The position numbers were made by a program, and so were the translations under genes. The notes beneath the pieces are model-generated. The model saw only the letters and a program-made list of their open reading frames with translations, had not been told where the DNA came from and searched no databases. A stretch of 64,000 bases of DNA from Saccopteryx bilineata (taxonomy: Eukaryota; Chordata; Mammalia; Chiroptera; Emballonuridae): positions 189,765,520-189,829,519 of the forward strand of contig NC_089491.1 of the NCBI RefSeq assembly GCF_036850765.1, written 5' to 3'. Shown piece by piece: positions 23,437-34,639 of the stretch. Every line of letters starts with the position of its first letter. Positions within the stretch are counted from its first letter, which is position 1.

Positions 23437-24019
23437 GAAGGGGGGGCAGAAATAGGTCTAATGGGACTTTGCAAAAGTTCGGCATTGGAAGTGGCCATGC
23501 TGTAAATAAACAAAAGGCTAAAATGGGAGTGAGAAGTGAAAGTATAACTACTGGTAAAATAGAAATATATAACCTCAGGTTCAGTATAGAGGGGAAAAAA
23601 GCACTATGGAAAAGCTGATCGATCCAAAAAATGAGGAAGAAAGAAACAAAGAGAATAATGGCAATAGAAAAACAAAATGGCAAGAATTAACAAATCCACT
23701 TAAGAAAGAGAATTTCAAAATAAATAAAATTATCATACAGGCCACATTCACTAAACTTAATGCAGTGAAATGAGAAATTACCAGTAATAACCCAAAAAAG
23801 GCCCAAAGGCATATGTCAGAAATTAAAAATCAAGTCTGATTAAAAAGGAAAAGGAAATAAAAATGGACACTGCTTATTTAAACCTGTGGGAGTTGGCCAA
23901 ATTTATAACTCTAAATTCATTTATTACAAAACAGAAAAAAATTAAAATAAATGACAATTTTCAACTTAAGAAACTAACAAAAAAATGAAGAAGAAAGAGG
24001 AAGAAGAGGAAGAAGGGAA

Positions 24020-24150
24020 TAAACAAAGCAAAAAGAAGGAATTAATAGAGATAAAGGCAGAATTAATTAAACAAAGGGCAGCAGCAAAAACAAATAATAG
24101 GTGATGATAAGGAAAACCAAAAGTTGCTTTTTGAACAAAGAATAGTAATA
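24020..24150 (+). repeat. Old L1 ORF2 fragment
   Basis: The phrases GGAATTAATAGAGATAAAGG, CAGAATTAATTAAACAAAGG and AAAGTTGCTTTTTGAACAAA match the pattern of L1 ORF2 around the endonuclease/RT junction. The upstream stretch 23440-24020 is A-rich with similar character and may be a continuation. Decayed. Confidence 0.5.
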
Positions 24151-24214
24151 ATAGAATAGCTAACATTTTGTGAATGTTTGCCATATACTCTACTAACATA
24201 TGACCTGTAATAAT

Positions 24215-24360
24215 TTATTTAACCCTCACACCAATCTTACAAAGGACCTTCTATAACACCTCTGTTGCAGATCAGGAAGTTGAGGTACAGACAGGTCAAG
24301 TCATTTGCTCAAAGTAACAGTGCATGCCAGACTTAAGATTTGAATACAGCAGTCTGGCCC
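24215..24360 (-). repeat. MIR, inverted
   Basis: The complement of the MIR core is recognisable: CAGGAAGTTGAGGTACAGAC, then AGGTCAAGTCATTTGCTCAA and AAGATTTGAATACAGCAGTC. Old. Confidence 0.55.
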
Positions 24361-24616
24361 TAGTCTATATTGTATATTAATAAAATATATAAATATGTCA
24401 CTATGAAGACACAGTTAAGAAAAAAAGGAAAGCACAAATGAATAGCATTCAGAATGAAAGTAAGAACATAACTATGGATAGAAAAAACATTTTTAAAAGT
24501 ATAGAAAAATAAATCATATATGCCTCTTTATACTGAACACACTCAATACACTATAAAACCTAGGGTTTAAAGTTTTTATAAGGAGAACATACTCATGTAC
24601 TACTCTAAATATATAT

Positions 24617-24723
24617 ATATTTATGGACCGCTTTACAAATTTGCATGTCATCCTTGCACAGGGGTCATGCTAATCTTCTCTGTACTGTTCCAATGTTAGT
24701 ATATTTGCTGCCAAAGCAAGCAC
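24617..24723 (-). pseudogene. U6 snRNA pseudogene
   Basis: Read on the minus strand, the segment begins GTGCTTGCTTTGGCAGCAAA, continues AACAGTACAGAGAAGATTAG and CATGACCCCTGTGCAAGGAT, and ends at a TTTGTAAAGCGGTCCATAAA-like 3' end. This covers the whole of the 107-base U6 spliceosomal RNA, including the ACAGAGA box with one base changed nearby. Several substitutions in otherwise invariant positions and the lack of an obvious upstream PSE/TATA arrangement indicate a retrotransposed dead copy, not an active gene. Confidence 0.87.
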
Positions 24724-25168
24724 TAAAAAAATTCATTTAAAATCACTTAAAGAGATGGAAAGGAAGACATTAAATGTGACATAATCAGAACTAGACCCAG
24801 TAACTGTAGGTGTAGATTGGCTGTAGAGGTAGAGACAGCATAATGATGTAATTCCAAAACTTCTAGTCTGTGGGGCTGGATGAATGGCAGTGTGTTAAGT
24901 GAAATGGCAAATACAGGAAGAAGAGAAAGTTTGGAGATAAAAGACAATTTAGGTTTGGAGATGTTGGATTTTAAGTGTTATTGGTATTTTTTGTCACAGT
25001 GTTCATTAGCTGGTTAGAAATTCAGTACCAGAGATATACAGCAGGTCCAATAAGTCATAACCAACTGCTATGTTCACTTCACAGAAAAGATGTATTGTTA
25101 TCATTCATCCTCAAGGACACAGGCGTACTGTCATTTTGCAGACCGAATTCAAAAGACCATATATATAT

Positions 25169-25725
25169 GGTCTACTGGAAAGTTCTGTCCATTTCTATCA
25201 CAACAAGTTTCGACACGTAAGCACGTTTATTTGGCGCATGTGTGCCTCTCTATTTTTATCACTTAATGTATACATACTGACGTAGCAAATTAACTAAAAC
25301 AAAGTTGATTGACGTTAGTCTTATGTGTGAAGCGATAGTGTACCCATGGCTACTGATAAAGTTCATTTACGCCACTGTAATTTTTACGAATTTCAACAAG
25401 GAAGAAATGCTACAGAAGCATGTCTGTCACATCCACTATATTCCCCGGACTTAGCACCCTCCGACTATCACTTGTTTTTGTCCTTACAAAATTTTTTGAA
25501 GGGCAAAAAATTCAAAAATGAAGAAGATATCAAACAAGCACTGGTTCAATTTTTTTGCATCAAAAGATAAAACATTTTTCAAAAATGGGATATACAAATT
25601 GCCCTCACGCTGGCAAGAAATCATTAATAATAATGGCAATTATATTATTTAATAAAGTTTATTGACGGTAAAAAAAATTTGTATTTTGTTTTATTCCAAA
25701 AACAGATAGAACTTTCCGGTAGACC
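25169..25725 (+). mobile_element. Internally deleted mariner transposon
   Basis: The ends are inverted repeats GGTCTACTGGAAAGTTCTGT and (complement of the right end) GGTCTACCGGAAAGTTCTAT, both abutting TA-rich flanks. Between them lies a 74-codon open frame (25346-25570). It starts MATDKVHLRHCNFYEFQQGR, as in mariner transposase N-termini, and jumps after NATEA straight into SHPLYSPDLAPSDYHLFLSL, the catalytic-domain YSPDLAPSDY motif that holds the last Asp. About 230 residues are missing in between. It is non-autonomous. TIRs are well kept, so it is not very old. Confidence 0.88.
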
Positions 25726-26384
25726 ATATATATATATATATATACACATTTTGTTTTCTAGAAAGAAAAATTCAGAGTATGAAACAGTTCATTCATTTAA
25801 CGCTATAACTGATCATCAAAAACAAATAATAACAACAAAGACAATAACGAGGTGTGGGGGAATGGAGGAGTCTGTCAGACTTAAAATATGCACTGTCCCT
25901 ACTTCCTAAGATGTTCTTATAAATAATTAAAAAACATGTCAGCCTGATATAAAAGGGCAAAGGAGGTTAGCAGACTATTCACAGTGAAATGCAAAAGGCC
26001 ACTGAATATAGAAAAAAGCTGTTTAACTTTGCTTATCATGAAACATATGCAGATAGGGAGGGAGAGAAAACTTGTTGCTGGACAATGGACTAAGGATATG
26101 GGAGATTGTTACTACCCGCTGTAGGTAAGGTTCCTGGAAAAGCCTTCGCATACACTGTTGGTAGGAGAAGAAATAAGGAAACCCTTCAGCAGCACAGCAC
26201 AGGTGTGGTGTATCATAATTCAAATGTGCATTCCTGTGGACCACTTCCCCAACTTCTCTCAGAGACAGACAAGGGCACCTGTGCACTTTTTTACTTTGTA
26301 TTATATAACCAATCCATCAAAAGCTTAATTATGGTACATCAGTATTATAGAACCCTAGGCTGCCATTAAAAAGATGATATCTAA

Positions 26385-26718
26385 CCTGACCAGGCAGTGG
26401 TGCAGTGGATAGAGCGTCGGACTGGGATGCGAAGGACCCAGGTTCGAGACCCCGAGGTCGCCAGCTTGAGCGCGGGCTCATCTGGTTTGAGCAAAGCTCA
26501 CCAGCTGGACCCAAGATCGCTGGCTTGAACAAGGGGTTACTTGGTCTGCTGAAGGCCCATGGTCAAGGCACATATGAGAAAGCAATTAATGAACAACTAA
26601 GGTGTTGCAATGGAAAACTGATGATTGATTCTTCTCATCTCTCTCCATTCCTGTCTGTCTGTCCCTATATGTCCCTCTCTCTGACTCTCTCTGTCTCTGT
26701 AAAAAAAAAAAAAAAAAG
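26385..26718 (+). mobile_element. SINE type C
   Basis: Starts CCTGACCAGGCAGTGGTGCA. The A box is GTGGATAGAGCGTCGG and the B box GGTTCGAGACC. Ladder units (GAGCAAAGCTCACCAGCTGG) follow, then 'cacatatgagaaagcaatta' and a poly(A) tail. It is flanked by the 13-base repeat AAAGATGATATCT at 26370 and 26719, so it is a complete and recent-looking insertion. Confidence 0.9.
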
Positions 26719-27386
26719 AAAGATGATATCTGTTTGTATTTAGCAAACAGTTAAAATAGTAACACACATAACGTATGAACATCATAATTCACACATACAA
26801 CATGCATATTAGTAATTCCAAATAAGGTTCTAAAATAGAATCTACAGTCTGAGCCAACAGACACAAATTTGTGTGTGCATCTATTTGTGCGATAGCAAGC
26901 TATCTATAATGATGGGTACTTCTGATGGTTTTAGCTTTTCTTCTATATAGTTTTTTTATAGAATGTTCTATATTGCTTAACTTATCTATATGGATGTATA
27001 TTAATTTGATAATCAGACAAAAATGTAGAGCTGTTTTTGTTTTTGTAAAACAAATTTAGAAGTCATTAAACCTCCCAAGTGAGAACTCAAGAATTAGTCC
27101 TTCTGTCCCAATTGCATAATGGACAGATGTCCTTGTTGTGGTCTTTCTCATTTTAGATGAAGATTTTATATCTAAAAGTAGAAGCAATAATGAACTAAAA
27201 TATTTGACTGTGATGACTATGACTTGATTTCTCCATGAATAAAAGGACCAAAATTGCTTTGAAAATTGATATATAGCCTTTAAAGTGTATGCATAGTAAA
27301 AGTAAGCAATAATTTACAACATGGTCACATGACATGTAAGTCTTAATGGGATGATAATGAGTGTTCTGTCTTTTTCCCATGTTCAG

Positions 27387-27521
27387 ATGTATCAGAACAT
27401 GGATGGCTATGTTTCCAAATGTCCTTCCGGCTACCGAACCAGGCAGCCTTACCGCAGAGAGACAGATGCAGGGCTGCCCTCTCTGCAGGATCATGATGAA
27501 GACTCCAGGGAAGCTATTTAG
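27387..27521 (+). CDS. FLT3: FLT3 last coding exon (human exon 24), C-terminal tail
   Basis: After a TTCAG acceptor the exon reads MYQNMDGYVSKCPSGYRTRQ followed by PYRRETDAGLPSLQDHDEDS and REAI, then TAG. The tail carries docking tyrosines in human FLT3. Here the first MYQN motif is kept. The second (human TYQNRR, as I recall) has become GYRTRQ, which loses the Asn at +2. The protein also runs about four residues past the human end. The rest of the tail is more diverged than the kinase domain, as expected of a disordered segment. Confidence 0.95.
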   Translation: MYQNMDGYVSKCPSGYRTRQPYRRETDAGLPSLQDHDEDSREAI

Positions 27522-27955
27522 TCTTAAGGACTCTTCCTCCAGAACCCTACCCACCTTCAACAGGTTTTTGATTACCAAAATGTGGTTAACTTCATCACTG
27601 AAAGAAAATGTATTCTCGACTGCTGCTGTTTTGCTGGACTTTTCTCTAGAAGCTCTCTGTATTTACTCTTCTTTTCAAAGGAACTTTTGTAAAATCAGAT
27701 TTGCACAAGGCAGGAAGAGCTGATAATTAACTTTATTGGAGCATCTACCTACATCCAAACGCCTTCTCAGGCTGGCTTGAGTGAAAACTGTGTACTTGAA
27801 GTACAGTATATTCTTGTAAATACATAAAACAAAATCATTTTGCTAAGGAGAAGCTGATATGATTTTTAAAATCTATGTTTTAAAATAATATGTAACTTTT
27901 TCAGCTATTTGGTGATATATTTTATGAATGGAAATAAAATTTCTACTATAAAAAT
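27522..27955 (+). other. FLT3: FLT3 3' untranslated region (approximate end)
   Basis: Sequence between the stop codon and the first strong polyadenylation signal. It contains no repeat element. The cleavage site is taken as roughly 15-20 bases after the AATAAA at 27933, which is an inference. Confidence 0.6.
27933..27938 (+). terminator. FLT3: AATAAA polyadenylation signal of FLT3
   Basis: Canonical AATAAA about 410 bases after the stop codon, followed by a T/GT-containing stretch (TGTTCATTATTGAATTGTTT) that could act as the downstream element. Confidence 0.6.
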
Positions 27956-29479
27956 GTTCATTATTGAATTGTTTACATGGTGTATTTATGACAAGACTTC
28001 CTTGGAGTTCACAAACCTACTGAAGTTGTGTGTGACATTTTGTTTCTGCATGTGTATTTTTTTCCCCTACTGTGAAGGCCCATTCTTCATCACATTCTTA
28101 AAAGGACCATGACTCTTGCCCCCCAGACTAGGAGAAGAACAGCTTAATAAACTTGGACTTGTCCTCCTCTTTACATGCCAAGTATAGTTCTTGGTGAATA
28201 TCATGGTGAAGCTCTGCCTTTTCTTTCTTCTTCGTGTCCTCTCTTCTAGTATAATGGTTGCAAATAAGAGCTCTCCATCACGTTTTAGGTGAGCGATGAT
28301 GGGCAAGTAAATGAACTTCTTTAGGCCCCAGTTTCCTCCTCTGGAAAATGGGTGTAATAATGGCATCTATTTGTTGAATTCCATATATTATATATGCACG
28401 TTATGTGTGTGTGTGTGTATGTGTGTGTGTGTGTAACACATAAACACTTACATCACTTAGATCACTGTCTGGCCCATAGATATAATCTGATGTCATTTGT
28501 GCTTTCCTTTCTGGCTTTAATCCTCTGCTGTAGATCAGGCCCCCATAAACTCACTTTGATCACACTCATTTCTTCACCTAACTCTGTCCCCGGTCTCTCC
28601 ACTGCCCAGTGTTTTCTCTGAGCCACTGGCAGTTTCATTTTCCCAAAGTATTGACCTGCATCTATCACTGCTAGGCTGGAGAGCTATCAGGGGCTCTCAG
28701 GTCCATCTGCTAAAGTCACACTCCCAACGCTTGGGGCCCCTGCAGCTGGTTTGACTGCATCTGTTGGATTAGATGACATACACTGTCTCTATAGCCAAAA
28801 CCTCCTGCCCCTGTTCAGTGGACATGTCGTAGGCATTCTCATCTCTCTTTCCCCCCTTTTCTTCATCTTCCCTCTGCCTAGGGTGCCAGCTCCTTCCCTT
28901 CCCTATTGAAGCCTTTGCTTCATGACCACACTGTCGCTCTGTCTCCTGCTCAGGCCTTTCTGAGCTCCATCCGCCATTAGTGCCAGCTTCCCCCACTGAA
29001 GACCTGTCTGGGCTTTGTGTTTATATCATCTAGTGGACTCTGAACATACAGTCTACCTACCTCAGGTGACAATTTGTTTTCTTAAGTAAACATCTTTTAC
29101 TGGATTTTAAAACAACTTCTGAAGTAGATATGATTTGTACCAAGTTGCATGCAACGCTTTTATTCATATGGCTAGTCAAGACACAATAAGTATATGTAGT
29201 CAGTTATTTTTTACCTGGTAAAAGCATAAAATGTGCTTAATGTTAAAAATTCAAGTAATTTTATATTTTTACTTATAGTAATAAGTGAAATTTCTCATTT
29301 ATGCACCCAAATTTCAAATGCTTCTGTAGAGAAGCCACTGTTAAAATTTCAGGTATATTTTCTCCATCTTCTTGTTTATAGATATTTACTCACACATGTT
29401 TACACATAAACACACATGCAGAGTTCTTACTTTTTACATAGTGGAATTATACTAGCCATGCTCTCAAACATGCCTTTTG

Positions 29480-29856
29480 TTTTTGTTTTTTTTTTGTATT
29501 TTTCTGAAGTTGGAAACGGGGAGGCAGTCAGACAGACTCCCGCATGCACCCAACCGGGATCCACCCGGCATGCCCACCAGGGGGCGATGCTCTGCCCATC
29601 TGGGGCATCGCTCTGTTGCATCCAGAGCCATTCTATGCCCTGAGGCAGAGGCCACAGAGCCATCCTCAGTGCCTGGGCCAACTTTGCTCCAATGGAGCCT
29701 TGCCTGCAGGAGGGGAAGAGAGAGACAGAGAGGAAGGAGAGGGGGAGGGGTGGAGAAGCACATGGGCACTTCTCCTGTGTGCCCTGGCCGGGAATCAAAC
29801 CCGGGACTCCTGCACGCCAGGCCGACACTCTACCACTGAGCCAGTTGGCCAGGGCC
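29480..29856 (-). mobile_element. SINE type B, inverted
   Basis: Inverted full-length copy. A poly(T) stretch precedes 'GACAGACTCCCGCATGCACC', and the body follows. The head complement contains GAATCAAACCCGGGACTCC and ends GAGCCAGTTGGCCAGGGCC. It contains CCACCAGGGGGCGAT, a near-match to the CTCF core, at 29574-29588. Confidence 0.87.
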
Positions 29857-30069
29857 ACTTTTTGTTTTTTACAAGGTATTAATATTTCCCCCAACTATAT
29901 AGTTATGTGCTAAGTATTATGCTAAGAATGACATGTCTTATCTCATTTAATCTTATGAAGTAGACACCAAAATTATACTAACTTTTTTCTGAGGAAATTG
30001 AATCATAGATTAATAACTTCCAGTCATCAAGCCCCTGTTAACACTTACCTGGTGATTCTCTTGGGTCCT

Positions 30070-30490
30070 ACTATTATTTTATTTATTACATTTATGTATT
30101 TATTTTTAATTGTGGTTAAAAAACACACAGAGTGTAAAACTTACCATCTTGACCATTTTTAAGTCCAGGAGTGTTAAATATCTGCACTTCATTGTGAAAC
30201 AGATCTCCAGAATTTTTCCATCTTACAAACTGAAACCCTCCAGCTATTAAACAACAACAACAACACTTTATCCTCCCCAGCAGCTCATAACGGCCACTCT
30301 TCTTTCTGTCTCTGTGAATCTGACTACTCTGGATGTCTCATATAAATGCAATCATACAGTATTTGTCTTTTTGTGGTGGCTTATTTCACTGAGCATAATT
30401 TCCTTAAGGTTCATCCATGTGATAGAGTGTGACAGGATTTACTTCCTTTTCAAGGCTGAACAATAATATTCCATGGTATATATGTATATA
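30070..30490. repeat. L1-derived old 3' region fragment
   Basis: Phrases TTACCATCTTGACCATTTTT, GGATGTCTCATATAAATGCA-ATCATACAG and TTCACTGAGCATAATTTCCT are typical of an old L1 3' segment. The same phrases recur at 33690-34015, which shows they are dispersed repeats. Subfamily unknown. Confidence 0.6.
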
Positions 30491-31799
30491 TATAACACAC
30501 ATATTGTTTATTCATTTATCTATCAGTGGACATTTAGTTTGCTTCCACCTCTTGGCTATTATGAATAAATGAGACTATGAACATGGGTGTGCAAATATCT
30601 CTTTGAAACCCCGCTTAAAACCCTTGTGTGTGTGTGTGTACACACAACTAGAAGTGGGATTGCTGAATTATATGGCAATTCTACTTTAATTTTTTTGTGT
30701 TTTTTATTTTTAAAGACTCCATTATAGTATGAGATGTGTTTCTTTGGCCATCCAGTATCAATTCCCATTTCTTCTGTTACCAACACTGTGATTTAAGGTA
30801 TCACTTCTCCCTATTGTATGCAGTACCCCTGGGACTTAGGGGCTTTGCCTTCTAGCCAAGGAGGACTCTTGACTCAAGCCTTTGTTTGAGCTAGGCAATA
30901 AACATCCTCTCTTGTTCGGGAACTTTGTGCCTTGACTGGATTCAGGGGAGAGTGAAATGGGAATGGGAACTTAGCATCCACAGAGTGTCAGTCTCTGCAC
31001 ACAGTGACAAGCACTTCCCATTTCCTGGACCTCTGGAGTTGCATTAGTCCCTCTTCTTGCCCACACCTCATCTCTGGCTTTCCTGTTACACCAGTAAATC
31101 CTCTTCTGAGACAGTGAGCCTGCATCTGCCCCAGGTGCATAAAACTTGAGAACCTTGACGCAGACACCTGCCCTGACTCAGTTTCCTTGGCTAGGCTGAA
31201 GGTTTCATCTGCTATACTTTCTCTAAAACATCCTCTCTATTTTGGTTGGCCTGTGGGCTTCTTTCTCACTTCAAGTATTGTATTCATTTATCTTCCTGGC
31301 ACATTCTTTTGTCATCTGGATAAGATTTGAGGCAGTAGAGTCACAGGCATTTGGTAAGCCCTCTTGAACGTCTTGTCCAAAAATTCTGGTGACTACAGGG
31401 AGGAAAATAAACACAAGTTAACATTTATAGGGATAAATAGGAACAAATGCACTTGTACACGGAACCATCTTCCCAGCACTGCCCTGTTGTTGCCCTGTTC
31501 AAGGTACCACCGTATTTGAATTCCTTGAAAATGAGTATTTGTTCACGAGCTTGATAAAAATGGCATCATACTTTCTGTAGACTTCTAGATCCTTCTTACT
31601 TAAAAAAAAAATCCACAGTATGCTTCTAAGATTCACTCATAGTGTTACATGGACCTAAGGTTCTTTCATTTCACTGTTGTACTATATGAACATACAATCA
31701 CCACTATTTAGTCACTCTCACACTGATGGCATTTGAAGTGCTTTGGATTGAGTTGGGTAATGGGTTCACAAGTGTTCATTATTTCACTTTAATAACATT

Positions 31800-32745
31800 T
31801 GTTGTGCCTGTCCCAGTAGAGCCTGAGCTCTACGTCAATCAGGCATCCCTGACTTGACTTCCCCGTGCAGTGGGACACTCCTGCTTATCAGCAGGGCTGG
31901 CAGCCTCTTCCAGACTACTCTTGAGGCAGCTATGAGGATGCTACTGATAAGTGCCGACACTAACTGCCACCGGAGGAAAGACATGAGATCAATACACAAG
32001 TTAGTTGCAAGAATCACACAGGCAGTTTATTACTCACAAACCCTTTCGGTGCCTGGGTACAGCTTAAGGGGGCCCCATCACTGTGCTCCTCTCAGCTGTC
32101 TTTGGTCAGAGCTCAGAGCTCAGAGCGGAGTGGAAACAGTCCACTTCAACATTGGAGTCTGGGTGGCAACCTCAGCAGGGGGTCCCTCAGTTTTAGTACC
32201 TTTTCTGGCCAATGCCTTCTAACAGGTATCAATCCACAGGATTATCACCTCAAATCACTTTTATGGGAGTTCCTTGCAGGGAGCCCTTTTTATGTTAATC
32301 TACTGAAATGTTATATCAAGCCACTTTTAAGGTATTCCTAAGGAAGCTTCTTGTTAATTTTAACCCACAGAGTTATGACATCAAACCACTTCTTATCTAT
32401 GTATAACTTCACACACACACTAACTGGGCCCTGCTCGAAAGTCAGAGTCTGTTTATCATAGTTATACACACTATATTAATTCCTATCCAGATGGCATAGT
32501 CTTATTTACTTTCCTTAATTGATTTTAATATTTTATTCTAATTACTTTTATATATCTTCCATGCTTTTCTATATTTCTATATATTTAATTACTATAACAT
32601 TATATTACTATAACAGTGCCACATATGACATTTAAGAGGCAATATTTTCTGCGGAAGGATGGCATTTACAATGAAATTAGATTCTATTAAACCCAGATCT
32701 TACAGCAGATTGGGTTTTAGTTTAGGTCAGGCTGTGTCCCTGACA
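31800..32745 (-). mobile_element. Probable solo LTR of an endogenous retrovirus
   Basis: On the minus strand the segment starts TGTCAGGGACACAGCC and ends GGGACAGGCACAACA, the TG...CA boundary form of LTRs. The flanking bases ACGTT and ACATT could be a decayed 5-bp target duplication. An AATAAA signal on the minus strand (complement at 32021-32026) is followed by GTGATTCTTGCAACT, fitting an R/U5 boundary. No retroviral coding region is seen next to it, so it is interpreted as a solo LTR. Its length of about 946 bases is on the long side, and internal AT-rich parts may be later insertions. Confidence 0.55.
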
Positions 32746-32827
32746 ACGTTTCGCACGTGGCAGATCACAACTTCCAGGCACTGACTGCTTGGACAGCCTC
32801 TTCAGCCAGGCCTTTGCATTTATCTCA

Positions 32828-32842
32828 CCAGTAGGTGGCGCC
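32828..32842 (+). promoter_or_regulatory. CTCF-type binding motif
   Basis: CCAGTAGGTGGCGCC matches the CTCF core pattern CCASYAGRKGGCRS at all twelve core positions. It lies just outside the LTR, between FLT3 and URAD. Binding is inferred only from the motif. Confidence 0.6.
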
Positions 32843-33689
32843 CTAGGACTACTGGTTTTTAATTAATGCCAGGCACCAGGCCTGACTTCATTATTACACC
32901 TGGCCCCTGCAAAGGTCCATTTTTAAGCAGAATTTTAAAAAGGTCAATCAGTTGATTGGAAAAAGAAAAACAACCTTCTATAAAGATAACTTCAATCAAT
33001 TTACTCAGCATTCAGCTGTTTCTGGACTCTGGTAACCACTGTGCATCTTATGTGCATTATTTACCATATTCCTGACATGAACTGAGCAGCCCAGCCTGAT
33101 GTTTGATTCTTTTTACAGGACCTGGATTTTACCACTCTGTTCTACAGAGTGCATTTGTCTGCACATAGAACTGACTTTTGAAATTCTTCTTGGAAGCACC
33201 TTCTATGCTAAGTGTTGTCTGAGCCTGGACTAGCTTCCTATACTGAAATTAAAAAGTCTATTTCCTGGAGATTTTTTTGGAGTAAGAAAAACACCCGGGG
33301 GTGTTTGGCCTGCAGCAGGAAGATGTCCTGAGTGACCTCTTATCACAGTTTCAGCCCTTCAATTATCTACCTTCCCTCCCGCCCCTCCTGCTCCACCACT
33401 GCACTGGGCTTCCTCCTGCTCCCTCTGGCCCCCTAGTTCTCCAGGAAGGACGTTCTCAGTAACAGATTTGTCTGAACTTCTCTGCCATTCTCACTATCAT
33501 ATTGGTCAAAAATAAAGGACATATCAATATTCATATTTGTTCCTGTCATTGTCACAACCACCATCAGCAACAACGGAAAGGTGAAGGGAGATTTTGCCTA
33601 AAAAAAAAAAAAAACAACCACATCTTTTTAGCTCCTAGGGGTTTAAACATATATTAAATTCCAAATTATCTTAATGAGGTAGAAAAGGC

Positions 33690-34015
33690 TTTGTGGCCTT
33701 TTTTTGTGGTAAACTATACATACAATAAAATTGACCATTTTAACCATTTTTAAGTGTACAGCTCTGTGGCGTTAGGTACATTCAGGCTGTTGTACAACCA
33801 TCACCAACCTCCATCTCCAGAACTTTTCTATCTTCCCAAACTGAAACTCTGTTCCCATTCAGCACTAACTCCCCATTCACCTTTCCCCAGCCCTGACACC
33901 TGGCAGTCTACTCTCTGCTTCTATAAACTACTTTAGGAGCCTCGCATAAGTAGAACATGCAGTATTTGTCTTTTTTTAACGAGCTTATTTCTCCTAACAT
34001 AATGTCTTCAGGGTT
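33690..34015. repeat. L1-derived old 3' region fragment, second copy
   Basis: Shares 'GACCATTTTAACCATTTTTA', CTCCAGAACTTTTCTATCTT and 'GCAGTATTTGTCTTTTT' with the 30070 fragment. Old LINE remnant. Confidence 0.6.
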
Positions 34016-34639
34016 GGTTTAATTTGATGCACTCTTTATATTAGCATTTATTGAAAACACACGTATCCCAGAGCTGTACTAAAGGCTTGACATGTAATTT
34101 CATTTAACAAACTGTGAGGTGAGACCTTGTTCTGTAGCCATTTAGACAGTGAAACCGAGGCTTAAGAAGGTTAAACACAAGGAGGTACTAAGTGCAGGCA
34201 TGACTGGAACCACGCTGCCTGTCTCCTCACGGCAGCACCGGCCTCTCGGCTGTTTCCCGAGCCCTTCCTCTTGTGTTGGCTCAGTCCTCAGCCAATGAAA
34301 GCCATCTGGTAACAGCAAGATTACAGGATTTCCAACTTCCAATTTGTCTCAAATCATGAATGTTGGGAAAGCAAGTTGTCTTTATGGTATCTTATTGAGA
34401 AAACCCTCCTGCATAAGCTCCATTCATAGAAACGTTAACAGCTATAGTTGAAGGAAGCAGACACACAAAATGTTTCAATTAAGTAACTGTCTTTTTATGA
34501 ATTTTATCCACATGCTGCTAAAAGTCTCCTAAAAGAAAAAATATAGTAAAGCCTACTATAATATATTCAGCAATCATAACACAAGAACCATATCTTGTAT
34601 GGTTAAACAAAAATTATGAAGCTACATTTATATATAAAT

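Larger units (their letters stand above)
18220..27386 (+). other. FLT3: FLT3 intron 23, large and transposon-rich
   Basis: An intron of 9.2 kb. Repeats listed separately include a MIR (18652), a composite SINE/L1/SINE insertion (18944-20586), another MIR (20590), a hairpin MITE (22251), a type B SINE (23093), an L1 remnant (24020), a U6 pseudogene (24617), a mariner remnant (25169) and a type C SINE (26385). The 20780-22230 stretch and 26730-27386 show no clear element. A poorly supported exon-like segment around 21420-21480 was examined and not accepted. Confidence 0.85.

Noticed and set aside
28405..28435. GT repeat as a possible regulatory site
   Set aside because: Ordinary dinucleotide microsatellite; no other signal around it.
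29427..29894. Open frames of 100-155 codons on both strands
   Set aside because: They are translations of the type B SINE; the same peptides recur at the 20159 copy.
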